Assembly (NCBI RefSeq): GCF_902459465.1 | Contig: NC_047068.1 | Location: forward strand, 5,952,001-6,016,000 | Reading direction: 5' to 3' | DNA length: 64,000 bases | DNA from: Asterias rubens | Taxonomy: Eukaryota > Echinodermata > Asteroidea > Forcipulatida > Asteriidae | Part shown: positions 24,445 to 35,924 of the stretch, one piece after another | How positions within the stretch are numbered: the first letter of the stretch is position 1 | How the letters are laid out: every line of letters begins with the position of its first letter | Program-made: the position numbers and the translations under genes | Notes under the pieces: generated by a model | Told to the model about the DNA's origin: nothing | The model's database searches: none | Seen by the model: the letters and a program-made list of their open reading frames with translations, nothing else

Positions 24445-26248
24445 TTATTCCTTATAACCAGTGATAACGCACGGCGCCGGGTCATCTTTGTTCTTTTTCT
24501 TGAGTTTAAACTCACAAGCTTCAGTGAAGCTGTAGTCCTTTTCACATTTGCTCTCGTCAAAAATGGGATCTCTTGGAGTTCTGAAACGAGATTTAAAACA
24601 TTTATGAAATATTTCTTAGTATTACAAAATAATTGTTTCTGACACTCTGTCTTCAGTTTATTTGTGAAGTTAATTTAACTAATCTTATTTATCTCATATC
24701 TTGCAGAGTCTGTGGTGAAACAAGAACTACACTCAAGAGGCGTTTCTACGGCCACAGATCTACAGTCAAGACCCAAAAGCTAGATACACCTGTAGGTCAT
24801 CACTTCAATCTTCCTAATCACTCCATTTCTGACATGATCTTACAGGGCATAGAGGCACTAGGCAACCACAGAGAGACTGTGCGTTTGAGTAGGGAGAAAC
24901 TCTGGATTAGACGCCTCCAGACCATTCAACCCCATGGTCTGAACATCCAAGAAGGAAACGACTAATAAACCTTTTGTTTTGCCGTCTCCTTTTTCCCCAT
25001 AGCCTTTTAGCCTGAGCCTCATTCACTAATAAATTACTGTTTACCCAACCTCACCACCCTTGATGTTGTCCTTTGTGTTTCCATCTTCTTGCTTGTGGTC
25101 AAGCCAGCCCTTCCCTTCACCCCCCCCCTTTTGTCCCCCTATTCATTGTTTACCCCCTGCTGTTTTTTATGTATGCTGTCTAACCCCATTCATGTATTTC
25201 CACTTCACTGCTTTTGTTTCAATTAGTTACCTGTTCATGTTTGTTGTGTTGTCATTTAGCCTTCGAGAAAGACTCTGCTAGGTTCGAAACGTCAGGCCAT
25301 TAACTTTTTTTTTTGCATTTATACTCTCGGTCCATTTGGTTGGTAAGTTGTTTGCAACAGCTAATTCTATTTTCTCAAGTTAATTTAAGCATGGAGGAAT
25401 AAATGTTTACACTATAACTGTAATGGTGAGATGTGATGCACCTTTGGGGCCAACATACGTTTTCGTTACAGGTTAATGCGGCTGATGTGGTAACCTTCAC
25501 ACGTTTATGTTAACTTGCTTACGGAGAGTAAAGAAGTCTCTTGACAAACCCAAACAATCTGTTTCGTGGTAGTAGAAGAATTCTACCTGTCAAGTTTTTA
25601 TATACCGCAAACCAACATATTTTGATACCTCACAATGCAATGCCCCAAACCCCATACAAGTAAGCTCTTATATTAACACATCATAAAGGCCTATTGTGTT
25701 GATAACAATCCATGTTGAATTTCAAATCAATTTGGAGACACTCACTCCGTACAGCAGTCCAATAAACAGGTAGTAGGCCCGTTAACAGTGCATGTACAGT
25801 TGTTGCATTTGGTAATCGGCTGGGCGTTGAGGGAGCCCCCAGTCACTTTGCCTGATTCGTCACGCTGAACAGACTCTGTGTCCACTGTATAGGGGGAAGT
25901 GATCAATAAGGAAAGCGAATTAAATGAAATTTAAAGAAATCGAATCTAATCAAATCAAAACGAATCAAACCAAATCAAGTTCAAATCAAATCAATTTAAA
26001 TCGAATAAAATCGAATCGTATCGAATCAAAACGAATCAAACCAAATTTCAAATCAGGTCAAGTAGAATACAACCGAATGGAATAAATTTGAATCGAATCT
26101 AATCAAATCGAAACGAATAGAACCAAATCCGATCAAATAAAATGGTTTCGAGGTTCGAGTACAAACCTTGCATCGAGTTGAAGCAATGCCTCTTAGCTTC
26201 TAACACTGCGAGCAGAGAGAACATGATAAGAAGGGAAAGTTTTCCCAT
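24445..26248 (-). CDS. MSMB-like: Beta-microseminoprotein-like secreted cysteine-rich protein B (complete)
   Basis: Coding exons 26167-26248, 25746-25884 and 24445-24580, phases 1 and 2 as in gene A, give 118 residues. The signal peptide is MGKLSLLIMFSLLAVLEA, and the mature chain starts KRHCFNSMQ. The middle exon carries KCNNCTC (CxxCxC) and LLDCCTE. The last exon carries SKC, TEACEF and APCVITGYKE with a Lys-rich stretch KLKKKNK. The mature protein has ten Cys, but the framework differs from canonical MSMB: the second Cys is missing, and an extra Cys (PTTC) sits between CxxCxC and CC. The count stays even, so a disulfide rearrangement is likely. Intron 1 holds an imperfect AATC-type microsatellite. 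Intron 2 holds an antisense Penelope-like fragment. An acceptor (first exon base 26254) precedes the ATG. Confidence 0.85.
24633..24965 (+). mobile_element. Penelope-like retroelement, C-terminal GIY-YIG region fragment
   Basis: The frame has NLIYLISCRVCGETRTTLKR, RFYGHRSTVKT, TPVGHHFNLPNHS, DMILQGIEAL, SREKLWIRRLQT and PHGLNIQEGND, the typical end of Penelope-like ORFs with their GIY-YIG endonuclease. The YIG part appears deleted between CG and ETR. It lies antisense within intron 2 of MSMB-like gene B and is 5'-truncated. Confidence 0.85.
25220..25385 (+). mobile_element. Penelope-associated terminal repeat (3' of the GIY-YIG fragment)
   Basis: Reads CCTTCGAGAAAGACTCTGCT, then AGGTTCGAAACGTCAGGCC, then a T run, then CCATTTGGTTGGTAAGTTG. 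It sits about 255 bp downstream of the Penelope ORF end, so the repeat probably belongs to the same element family. Confidence 0.55.
25912..26140. repeat. Imperfect AATC-type microsatellite in MSMB-like B intron 1
   Basis: About 230 bp of CAAATC, GAATCAAA and AATCGAAT units. Confidence 0.85.
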
Positions 26249-26647
26249 TTTGATCTGTAATGGGGGAAAAAAAGTCATGTCAATTGAAAGGTATTATATA
26301 TGATTGGTAGAACTGACAAAATCTCAGACAGTATTCATGTTTATGCCTCAAATCCAATAGTGTTCATGTTACGTTAGGGGACTAAAGCGTGATTAACTAT
26401 TTGCAATTGAAACCAACGGTTCTTTTCAGAACCGCCCCAACTCATGTTAAAAATTACCATTACATGGTGTTACCGCAAGCCTTTCTATTAATATTTTCAT
26501 CATGCAAAGTTTCAAATTCTGATGATTATTGAGAAATCAAATGTCTCTATAAGGGCTTATATTCGTCATCTGAGTCTGGAGAAACGTATTCAGCATGAGC
26601 ACAATGTTCTGCAGTTGTAACAAACGAAATCAGCTATTGCCTTGTTC

Positions 26648-27218
26648 TAAATCTGAGGTCTCGAAATCAACTTTCGTGGAAAATGACTTTTTTTCTCGAA
26701 AACTATGTTACTTCAGAGGGAGCCGTTTCTCACAATGTTTTATACGTTCAACAGCTCACCATACTTGTAACCAAGTAAGTGTCCACTGCCTTTAAGTCTA
26801 TCCGCCCAAACGCACCAGGCCTATACTCACTTCACTAAAACCAGTTAAAGGCACTGAACGAAGAGCTACATAAGTTTAAAGGCAGTGGACACTATTGGTA
26901 ACTACTCAAAATAATTGTTAGCATAAAAACTTACTTGGAAATGAGGCATGGAGAGCTGATAGTACATGTATATATAACATTGTGAGAAACGGCTCCCTAC
27001 GAACTTACGTTGTTTTCGAGAAAGGAGTAATTTGAATTCGAGACCTCAGTTGAGGTATCGAATTCAAGGCATCTGATGTTTTTCTTCCATTGTTATCTCG
27101 CAACTTCGACGACCAATTGAGTAAAAATTTTCACAGATTTGTTATATGTCGGGATACATCAAGTGATAATACTGTTTGTTTTTGTACAATTACCAAAGGT
27201 GTCCAGTGCCTTTAAACA
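26648..27218. repeat. Two adjacent MITE family 1 copies (partial minus, then full plus)
   Basis: 26648-26797 is the right half of a minus-oriented copy ending GTGTCCACTGCCTTTAA. 26873-27218 is a plus-oriented copy, TTTAAAGGCAGTGGACACTA to GTGTCCAGTGCCTTTAA. They lie in the predicted 5'UTR intron of gene B. Confidence 0.85.
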
Positions 27219-27759
27219 CACATTGAACATTCCTTTGCTGTGTACACTTATAAGGAGAATCTCATTCTAAAGTAAATACATCTGTATGTCCATCTTGGTC
27301 CATATAGTGCTTCAAGCACGTATCATCCTTATCACTAGTTTCACAGCATCTATACCAAAAAACATTTACACGAAAAGAGTGTTTGACACCCTTAAAATGC
27401 GCCCACACACCCAGATTAACAGGTCTGTTGCTACCGCTCTCTGCAGCCTGTTAAGAGCACGGAGTGAAGTCTCCACGTTTCAACCACTGTGCTCTGCCTG
27501 TCTTCATCAAAGCACACAGCTTAAAGTAGTGGTATTCAACTCACCATTTAAAAAACAACCTCTTTGTCCAAAGAACAGTAAATAGTTTTCTCAGATTTCA
27601 AGCAGTTTCATTTAGCCTATTCCGCCATAAACCATTACACTGTTGTATTGTTTAGAAATCGTTCCAGACCAAAACAAATTGTGTCAATCATTCAGTTGAC
27701 ACACACAAGTTAGTTTATATTTAAAAAAAATGATAACAAAATATCTAAATTTCACTTAC

Positions 27760-27843
27760 CAATTTTACAAAAATGCTGACGACTGCTGAATAACTGGTGC
27801 GGACTATTTCTGTTCGTGAATGGTCAAGTGATGCTATTTATGA
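27760..27843 (-). promoter_or_regulatory. Putative promoter and noncoding first exon of MSMB-like gene B
   Basis: The minus strand reads a TATA-like CATAAATAG (about 27834-27842), then about 70 nt later AAAATTG|GTAAGTG, a strong splice donor with last exon base 27760. The implied 5'UTR exon (27760 to about 27808) would splice over 1.5 kb to the acceptor beside the gene B ATG. Gene A shows the same arrangement, which supports the reading. Confidence 0.45.
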
Positions 27844-28355
27844 ACAATAAAGATCTGATGGTGCTAATTATAGCTAACAATCAACCGATATGCAAATTGG
27901 TTATTAGAACGTGAATCACGTGACTCAATAAGTGTCAGTTCAATACGACTATTGTATCAATTTGCTTTTGATGTCATTCTTATCTAAGCACAGAAAATCT
28001 ACACTCACTAGAAAAAGGTTACCAGCCAATGCCGTCTGGTTTGTATTATTGGTGCAGCTGGGTTCTAAAGTGTGTCGGATAAACCATGGTGGTTAACACG
28101 TGACAGGACAGCATTAACCTTTTTGATATTTTTATGGTTGACACTGTTGAGTTGTCTGACCGGACGAGTTATCTGACCCGTCGAGTTTTCAAAGGACGAG
28201 TTGACTGAACTCCCTTGAGACGGTGGTTGGACCATGGAGGTAGACCTCCATGACCTCCAGTAGGATCGTGGGGTAGAAAGGCGAAGAGAGCGTTCTGTAA
28301 TGCGTTCTGCACCAAGAGATAAGATGAATAGGAGAGTCTTCTATGATGCTAATAA

Positions 28356-28604
28356 GTGATCTTTATTTATGCTGCCCGCGTCTTTAGGCTATTCATCAAT
28401 AAAACAAGGAGTTATAAGAGGGAGTTATTTCAAATATTTGATATCACCACTAGAAATCACAACCAACTTACCCTTAGAATCCCTTACTCTAGAACCAACG
28501 CCTTTCATAAGTCATACTTCCCCCAATACTGCAAAAGGTGGAATTCACTCCCCTACTTAAAACCAGCATCACTAGCCCCACTAAGTTTCGGCGTACACTC
28601 ATAG
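28356..28604 (+). mobile_element. Non-LTR retrotransposon RT C-terminal fragment
   Basis: The frame contains TRNHNQLTLRIPYSRTNAFH, KSYFPQYCKRWNSLP and an Ala/Ser-rich end, as in the last part of Jockey/CR1-type reverse transcriptase ORFs (PFSRTN...FFP...WN.LP). It is short and truncated. Confidence 0.6.
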
Positions 28605-29482
28605 GTACGCATAAATCGACGAGGAGTTCCTCCCTCCTGACCTAAACCTCATTGAGTGTTATTTCCAAAAGGAGCCGATCAATCAACTTATCAAGATCAA
28701 GATCAAGTAGGCAGTCTTTCGTGATCTTTTGTCATATGGAAATATGAAAACGAAAAATAACGATTACGAACGAGGGGCCCTTCCTCGTATACACATTAAA
28801 GTGTTTATTTGTTTCAAAACTTATATTGTTTAAAAATTGTCTTTCTTACGAAAATAGCTCCTGATGGCTTGCGCTTGTATCCGAATAAGTGAGTGCTGTT
28901 TGGGGAGAATTCATTATTTGTGTCAACAGAGGGCACTCGTTGGATTTTAGTGCAAGAGCTGGTGTCCCAGGAAATTCTGTTCCACATGTTCGGACCATAC
29001 GGTCCCCATATTATGGAAAATTAACATGGGCTGGAAGAGGATGCTTCAAAAGAGGGCGCCATCAGAAGAAGTTTGTTCATAGTTTGCCATATGGGGACAA
29101 AATATCCGGGTACAAAACCTCCTGGGACAAAATCTCATATCACACCGGTGGTGGGTGCTTACCAGAATGCAACAGAGTTTCTCAAATTTGGTCAACCCAT
29201 CGTTAATATTTTGCGTCAACATCAGTAAAACTTCACTGCAATTTAAAAAAGGTTTGCCATGCACAACCTGATGTAATTAAATCTAGAAAACCATGACAGG
29301 TTTAAAGATAGTTTTCGATGCTTTAAAAAAACAAATCCAGAGCTATAAACTTTCTTAAAAGGACACCCAAACCGCAAATTCTCACAATGCTTTTTACTAT
29401 CAACAGCTCTCCATTACTCGTTACCAAGTAAGTTTTTATACAATTTTTTGAGTAGTAATACTAATAGTGTCTAGTGCCTTTA

Positions 29483-29548
29483 ACGTGTACGTACACAATA
29501 AGTCACGTGTACGTACACGATAAGGGACGTGTACGTACATGACAAGAG
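29483..29548. repeat. Three 22-bp copies of palindromic ACGTGTACGTACAC
   Basis: Copies start at 29483, 29505 and 29527. Each contains GTGTACGTACAC (a perfect palindrome), and the second also completes CACGTG. They begin exactly at the end of a MITE family 1 fragment. Confidence 0.9.
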
Positions 29549-30817
29549 AGAGTTTTTTTTTATCCCCATGGTGGCAATACGCTTCAAAAAGTCACCCCGA
29601 AAATTGAAGCACAGAAGAAGAGGCTTGCAGAGACGCCCCTATAATCTATCTATGGGACACGGAGCTGTCTGAAAAACTTCAAACCATCTGAATTAAATAA
29701 TTATTCATTGCTGTTTGTCAAACTATTGATTCTCGATGTGTAAGCATTGTTGATATCATGACATTGGAATGGCTTAGTGGTGCTATTATTTTAAGCCTGT
29801 TGATAAATCCTAATATCAGGTGAGGGCTGTTGACAAACACAAAATATAGATTTTATAATTAAAAAAATCCTCAAACAACACAACTGTGTGTCTGCATGCA
29901 TTTATCAGACAGATCAATGGCAGATGGTTTAGAGGACATATTAAAATTTGCCATAGAGAAACAAAATAATTTATTGACCATAATAAAAGGGATTGTTAGT
30001 GTTGGTTTTATGCATCCGGCTTCAAAGCAATAACGTGATTGGATTTGCACTCACAAGGTTGTGGGTTCGTATCCGGCCAATCTATAACTGCTGATTTCAC
30101 CATTAGTACTCAAAACATCGTGTCTAATTACTGAATCACTATTTCTTGATTTTGTGCAATCACAGACGTTGGCCAATGTTTGTATGAGAGAGAGATTTGC
30201 TGTGCCAGCTTTGCGTTTACATCCCCTCCATGGAGTTGTGTCGAGTTCCTTTGTTGAAAAAACCCCACCCCGACAAACATCTAACCAGCACGAAAACGAG
30301 TCTGAGGTTGAGCTTAATTTTAAACAGCTACCTGAGCGGAATGGTTTCAACAGAAATGGTATTTTTACTTGTTTATAATGCACTTGTTCACCATTTTAAT
30401 GTAATTTTGATATGTGTACACTTCTGAACTTTTCGTAATTATCGATTAAAAAATCAGGCCCCTACCTAAAGGTTTTTTGAAAAACTAAAAACACTTCTGC
30501 CGTTGAGAGCGGGCGTCAAAGGACAATGCCGCTGACGTCATTTGTGAGAGTTTGCTTTGTTATACATCCACGCTGCAACAAAGCGGCTATATCTACTTAT
30601 GACGTTTTGAGAGTGATTACGTAACGGGGCTTTTCGCAAATCTCGCAAAAAAGCTCTGGACAAGGGCATACAAAATGATTGTTTTTTTTACACAATTGAA
30701 ACCTATTTATAATCATATGACTCGATTTCCTTATTCATCGAAAACATTTGAAGTGGAATTCAGCAAAGTTCACGACTTGACATTTTCGTTCAAGCAGGTC
30801 TTTAAGATTTACAAAAA

Positions 30818-31197
30818 CATGTTAATGGGAGTGGACACTATTAGTAATTACTTAAAATAGTTATTATCATAAAACCTTTCTTGGTAACGAGCAATGGGGA
30901 GAGGTTGATAGTATTAAACATTGTGAGAAACGGCTCCCTCTGAAGTGACGTACTTTTCGAGGAAGAAGTAATTTTGCACGAATTAGATTTCGAGACCTCA
31001 GATTTAGAACTTGAGGTCTCGAAATCAAGCATCTTAAAGCACACCACTTCGTGTGAGAAGTGTGTGTTTTTTCCGCATTATTATCTCGCAACTTCGACGA
31101 CCGATTGAGCTCAAATTTTCACAGGTTTGTTATTTTATATACACCAACTGTGAAGGTTAGTCTTTGACAATTACCAAAAGTGTTCTCTGTCTTTAAA
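30818..31197 (+). repeat. MITE family 1, near full-length
   Basis: Left end GGGAGTGGACACTATTAG, right end GTGTTCTCTGTCTTTAA. It is directly followed by MITE family 4, sharing the TTAA. Confidence 0.9.
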
Positions 31198-31583
31198 GGA
31201 ACACGTTGCCTTGGATCGGTCGAGTTGGTCTTTGAAAAGCGTGTTGTGACCGTTTGTTATAAAATGCATATGGTTAGAAAGATGATTTAAAAGTAGTATA
31301 CAATGATCTACACAAATATGCCTCGAAATTGCGTGGTTTTCTTTTTACCTCGTCCAAGAACACGGTCGGCCACTTATGGGAGTCAAAATTTTGACTCCCA
31401 TAAATGGCCGACCGTGATAGTTCGCGACGTAAAAAGAAAACCGTGCAATTTTGAGTGATACTTGTGTGGATCATTATATTATACTTTTAAAACATCTTTC
31501 TAACCGTATACATTTCATAACAAACGGTTTCAAACGCTTTTTATAGATCAACTCGTCCGATCCAAGGCAACGTGTTCCTTTAA
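31193..31583. repeat. Foldback MITE family 4, complete (about 390 bp)
   Basis: Ends TTAAAGGAACACGTTGCC and GGCAACGTGTTCCTTTAA; inside them GGATCGGTCGAGTTGGTC and GACGAGTTGATC-like arms pair. At its centre is a near-perfect 56-bp palindrome (31361-31416) with CACGGTCGGCCA and TGGCCGACCGTG ends. TTAA occurs at both borders. No coding content. Confidence 0.9.
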
Positions 31584-33563
31584 GCTAAAATTCGTGTTCG
31601 ACAATAGTCGTCACAGACTAAAAATTTGTCACCAAAAGTGACCTGAGGTTTCGACCCAAGCACAGTCTTTTTCAAAGACTCTGTTGCATACGTTACATTT
31701 AAAATAATACATGACAAACAGGCCTACAGTGGATAAACAGATGTTGAAAAATTGATTCACCTCAAAAAACTTTTCAATCCGTTTTACATTGAATTCACGG
31801 CCTTGATATCGTCGCTTTCAAATAATCGCTAAATATTTTTGGGAGAACTAATAAATCGAAATACACGACACTACGGTGCATTATGATGTAGGCATAACAT
31901 AATAGTAACGTTATTATATATCTGGTAAAGCACAAATTAATTACTAATGACCTTTATCATGACGCAGCCATCTTGAATTTATCTCGTTGATATCAATGTT
32001 ACCAAACTGAGGCTGGAGAACAATGATAGTCTGGTTCCCTTTTGTAAAATGATTACCAGCATTCATTGTTGTTAATCGATACGAGGAACGTGACCAAGAT
32101 GCAGCACGATGTTAAAAGGTCTATAGCAGTATGACATCAGACATGAAGACACCTGGGTAGGTAAACACATTCAAACCGGGGACCTATAACAATAGAGGAC
32201 ATTATGTCCACACAGTTCGGGAAGGGTCCACGGTTTGAAAACGTGTACAAAACCAAAGGGAGATGCTGCAAAAAGTTAAGGTATAAACAAAAGAGGGACA
32301 ATTTATGGGAGGTCCATGGTGGCTGGCGTATACACACTTGTGTGCGTTGAGAAATGGATGAAGATATCTTGGTTTTGAGGGAAATTTTAATTTCGAAAAA
32401 CAATTGACATGCTTAGCGTCATTACGTGTGTCGATTTATTCATATCTAACCTCATAGAGATCCATACGGATGTACAGTTATCAACCAACTTTAACAATAT
32501 CAATTTCTTAATATATTTTTCAATGCCCTTTTAAGATAATGTTACATACTGTTACGTTAGTTGATTTATAAGTGTTTAAAGTTCTAAAGTTTCCGAAAGA
32601 AGTCGTCGTTTGAAGAAATTTCACGTATCAGGATGCCACAATCAAACCCGTCATAATTATATAATACACGGTGACGAAAGTAGGAACATTTTTCTTCAAA
32701 TCTGCTCTTTTAGCATCTTAGTTTTATTTTATTTTTATGGAGCGATTACTCAAATTTTGAGTTGTTCACCTAAAACTATTTTTAATAAACTTTTGTCGAG
32801 ATGCTTCAGAAATTATTCAATAACCAAAAGCAAGTCAATAGGAGATGTCTTTTGGTACGCCTGGTCCCAAAATTGGTCACCAAATTTAAAACTTATTGAT
32901 CTTGATTATGTGCGCATGTTCAGAACTACGTAAGCAATGGAACTTTAACTAGCAAGTCTGCTGTCACCTAGCGTTTTAAATTCTCCAATTGGAGTTTATC
33001 ATGGCGCGGCCATATCTTGCTTTTCTTCCCTTCAAAGCAACGCAACACAAATAAGGTAGTACGGGAATGTTATAGGCTGGCTCTTTTGTTAAATTAAGTG
33101 TCAAAACTCTCAATACCAAGGTAGTTACAGGGAATCAGACAAAGATGGTGCTAAAGATATTTTTCTACGACTCATACACGATACCAAATTTTTATAGTTA
33201 CTTTCAAAAGGTGTAAGATCCAACAAGAAGCAATATTTCAGTCTTGACACCAGAATGAATAACCAAACCAAATCATCATCCGGCTCGTCACCAAATTGTT
33301 AATAATCTGTTATTGTTTTTATTATTTATATTGTTATTTGTTTATTTCTGGTGTGAATCAAAAGATCAGTTAATAATAATCCAACGGGAAGAATAATAAA
33401 ATAAATGAAAATAAATAAATAAAATAAAATGTTCTGAAAGTGTTCAGTCAGTTATAATGTGTTGTGTCATATTATTTTAAACTAACGTAAAGCTAATCAC
33501 CCCTTTGACTATAATTATTTCCTTTTTCTTAAACAGATTTTCATTCGCACTTCTCCATTCTCA
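31584..33563. other. Intergenic 3' of MSMB-like gene C
   Basis: Holds a Penelope-associated piece (about 31630-31690, minus) and a right-half MITE family 3 fragment (about 32905-32985). AT-rich unique sequence includes AAATAAAATAAA runs at 33395-33430. No gene was recognised. Confidence 0.45.
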
Positions 33564-35739
33564 TCAAAATCCACCGTCGTCCTGTGCAGGGGGAGGGCAC
33601 TCAACTGCTGGGTCTTGTTTTGTAACAGTCTTCCAATTACAAACTCCTGTTGAGTCCCTTTTCACAATGTTTATGCATTCAGCAGCAATACTAATTGGGG
33701 CTGTATTCTCTGCCCTGCAAAAAAATGAAGAAAATATAATTCATTTTTAAAGGCCGATAGAATTCATTTTTAGGCCGTTAAAAGGCACTGAAAACAATTG
33801 GTAAATACTCAAATCAATTGTTAGCACGAAAACGTACTTTGTAACGAGCATTGGAGAGTTTTTGGTAGTAAAAACATTGCGAGAAACGGCTTCCTTTGAA
33901 GTAACGTAGTTTTGGAGAAAGATGTAATTTCTCACTTAAATATTTGATTCCATTATTTTCTCAACTTCGTCGACCAATTGGGTCAGCCAGTCAGCCAGCC
34001 TGCGACTCAGCCAGTAAGCAAGTAAGCCCAACCAGCCAGTCAGCCAACCAGCCAGTCAGCTAGCCTGCGAGTCAGCCAGTCAGCCAGCCTGCGTGTCAGC
34101 CAGTAAGCAGGTTAGCCAACCAGCCAGTCAGTCAGTTAGCCAGTTAGTCAGTTAGCCTGTCAGCCAGTCAGCCAATCAGCCAGCCTGCGACTCAGCCGGT
34201 AAGCAAGTAAGCCAACCAGCCAGTCAGCTAGCCTGCGAGTCAGCCAACCAGCTAGCCTGCGAGTCAGCCAACCAGCCAATCAGCTAGCCTGCGAGTCAGC
34301 CAACCAGCCAGTCAGCTAGCCTGCGAGTCAGCCAACCAGCCAGTCAGCTAGCCTGCGAGTCAGCCAATCAACCAGTCAGCCAGCCTGCGAGTCAGCCAGT
34401 AAGCAGATCAGCCAAACAGCCACTCAATCAGTTAGCCAGTCAGCCAGTCAGTCAGCCAGTCAGTCAGCCAGTCAGCAAGTCAGCCAGTCAGCCAATCAGC
34501 CAGTCAGCCAGTTAGCCAACCAGCCAGCTAGCCAGCCTGCGAGTCAACCAGCCAGTTAGCCAACCAGTCAGCCATGCCTGCCAGCCAGCCAGCCAGCCTA
34601 CGAATCAACCATTTAAAAGAAAACACTAAATCAAGTTTAAACACTAAACGCTAAATCAAGCTTACTCTATGCAGCAAGCCACGAACGACGTAAGACCACC
34701 CTTGACCAGCCTACATGAACATGTGTAACAGTCGCAGTCAGAGTGGCCATCAAAATCAGCTGGATCACACGCCTCGGCATCTGTAAAGTATTTTTTGTTG
34801 AGGGGGGGGGGGGGCACAACAAAAACAAGTCACACAACGTTTCCCCCATTGTGGAATAACAAACCCATAATAAACTATAAACAAAAAACCAAGTTTCAAA
34901 TTAAATTTAAGTTTTTTATTTTATTTTAATTTAATTCGGAATCTGCTTAGCACAGATAATGGTTACCAGATTAATTTGTATGACACCGACGCGTGACTGA
35001 TACCCAGGTATTCTATAATATTAATGAAGGAAACACAGTGATACTTCTGGGGGCGGTCAGGTTAGGGTATAAGGTGATCTTTCCTTGCATACCACTTTTG
35101 GGACCCCAGTATGAATCCTGTCGTGTGGAATAATTATGCGGATTGGGTTTCAAATTCCCGCCTGATCGCCCGGGTTATATTCACTGGAATAACTCTCTGG
35201 GATTTTTCCTCCGACTTTTAAAATTGAAATTCCATTCTTCGTTTCCTTGACTTATAGTGATTTAAAGTTCCTTCTCTGAGAGTCATTGGTTTCATTAAAC
35301 CAGAATTCATAACATTGCTTAATGACATCTTTGAATAATGTAATTTGAGGCACTGCACGAACAAGGCATCTGGTCTGTGGTATCTACAGGTACAGAACTG
35401 TCTTTCTATATTCTACTATGCGGAGTAGTTTTATCGGATATTGTTCGGGAGACTTCTCCATTCTAAAAAAAAAAAAAACTATCCTGCTTGAGTGTATTTG
35501 TCTACTTGCCGGGTAGATTTTTTGTTCTCATGAGAACTTTATCACTACTGCGGAGTAGATTTTCGAATGTCGGGAGACTTCTTAGTTCTTACATCTATGA
35601 AAAAAGGAGGAAAACGAATCTGTTTAATTCATAACTGCCTACCTTGTATCTCGTGGCAGCTTCCATCACACGGATGCTCCAATTGGCCAGCTACAACCAG
35701 AACCAGAGAACATAATACGACCAGACAGAGCCTTGCCAT
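33564..35739 (-). CDS. MSMB-like: Beta-microseminoprotein-like secreted cysteine-rich protein C (complete, divergent 12-Cys)
   Basis: Coding exons 35643-35739, 34666-34780 and 33564-33714, phases 1 and 2, give 120 residues. The signal peptide is MARLCLVVLCSLVLVVAG; the mature chain begins QLEHPCDGSC. The middle exon has an acidic stretch and DCDCYTCSC (an extended CxCxxCxC), then VACCIE. The last exon has AAECINI, TGVCNWKTVT, DPAVECP and an acidic, Pro-rich tail. The mature part has twelve Cys, two more than canonical. The start context (acceptor CAG, then TTCCG, then ATGGC) nearly matches gene A (CAG, TTCCT, ATGGC), so A and C share their 5' end most closely. Intron 2 contains a 640-bp minisatellite. 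No convincing noncoding first exon was found upstream. Confidence 0.82.
33775..34615. repeat. MITE family 1 copy broken by a CAGC/CAGT minisatellite
   Basis: 33775-33980 is the left part of a plus-oriented MITE family 1 copy, stopping at CAATTGGGTCAGCC. From there to about 34610 the sequence is built of CAGTCAGC and CCAACCAGC units. A 32-bp higher-order unit (GTCAGCTAGCCTGCGAGTCA...) recurs several times at 34200-34400. All lies in intron 2 of MSMB-like gene C. Confidence 0.9.
34980..35300 (+). mobile_element. SINE-like repeat in MSMB-like C intron 1
   Basis: Contains a B-box-like GGGTTTCAAATTCCCGCC and a body with CTCTGGGATTTTTCCTCC then GACTTTTAAAATTGAAATTC. The same body tail occurs at about 62905-62960 in GRWD1 intron 3. 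Confidence 0.4.
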
Positions 35740-35924
35740 CGGAACTGCAACAGCGATCTGAAAAAATAATGTCAAACAAAGGGGACAAAATACGTATCAG
35801 CATTGATGTTGCCACATTTTGTTTAGGTATTTATAGTTCCATGTTTTCTATAGTTGTTTTGAATCGTTGCTGTTGTCTCTGCCTAATTGTTTTAAACTTA
35901 TGTGTGATGAAATATGTTAGTGCC

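Larger units (their letters stand above)
27844..30817. other. Intergenic upstream of MSMB-like gene B
   Basis: Holds a short non-LTR retrotransposon C-terminal fragment (28356-28604), a partial MITE family 1 copy (29362-29482, minus), a palindromic 22-bp tandem (29483-29548) and a tRNA-like SINE fragment (about 30040-30085). Some stretches resemble nothing I know. Confidence 0.45.

Noticed and set aside
25220-25385. An intact hammerhead ribozyme
   Set aside because: The GAAAC...GTC part is there, but the essential CUGANGA core reads CTGCTAG, so it is kept only as a resemblance.
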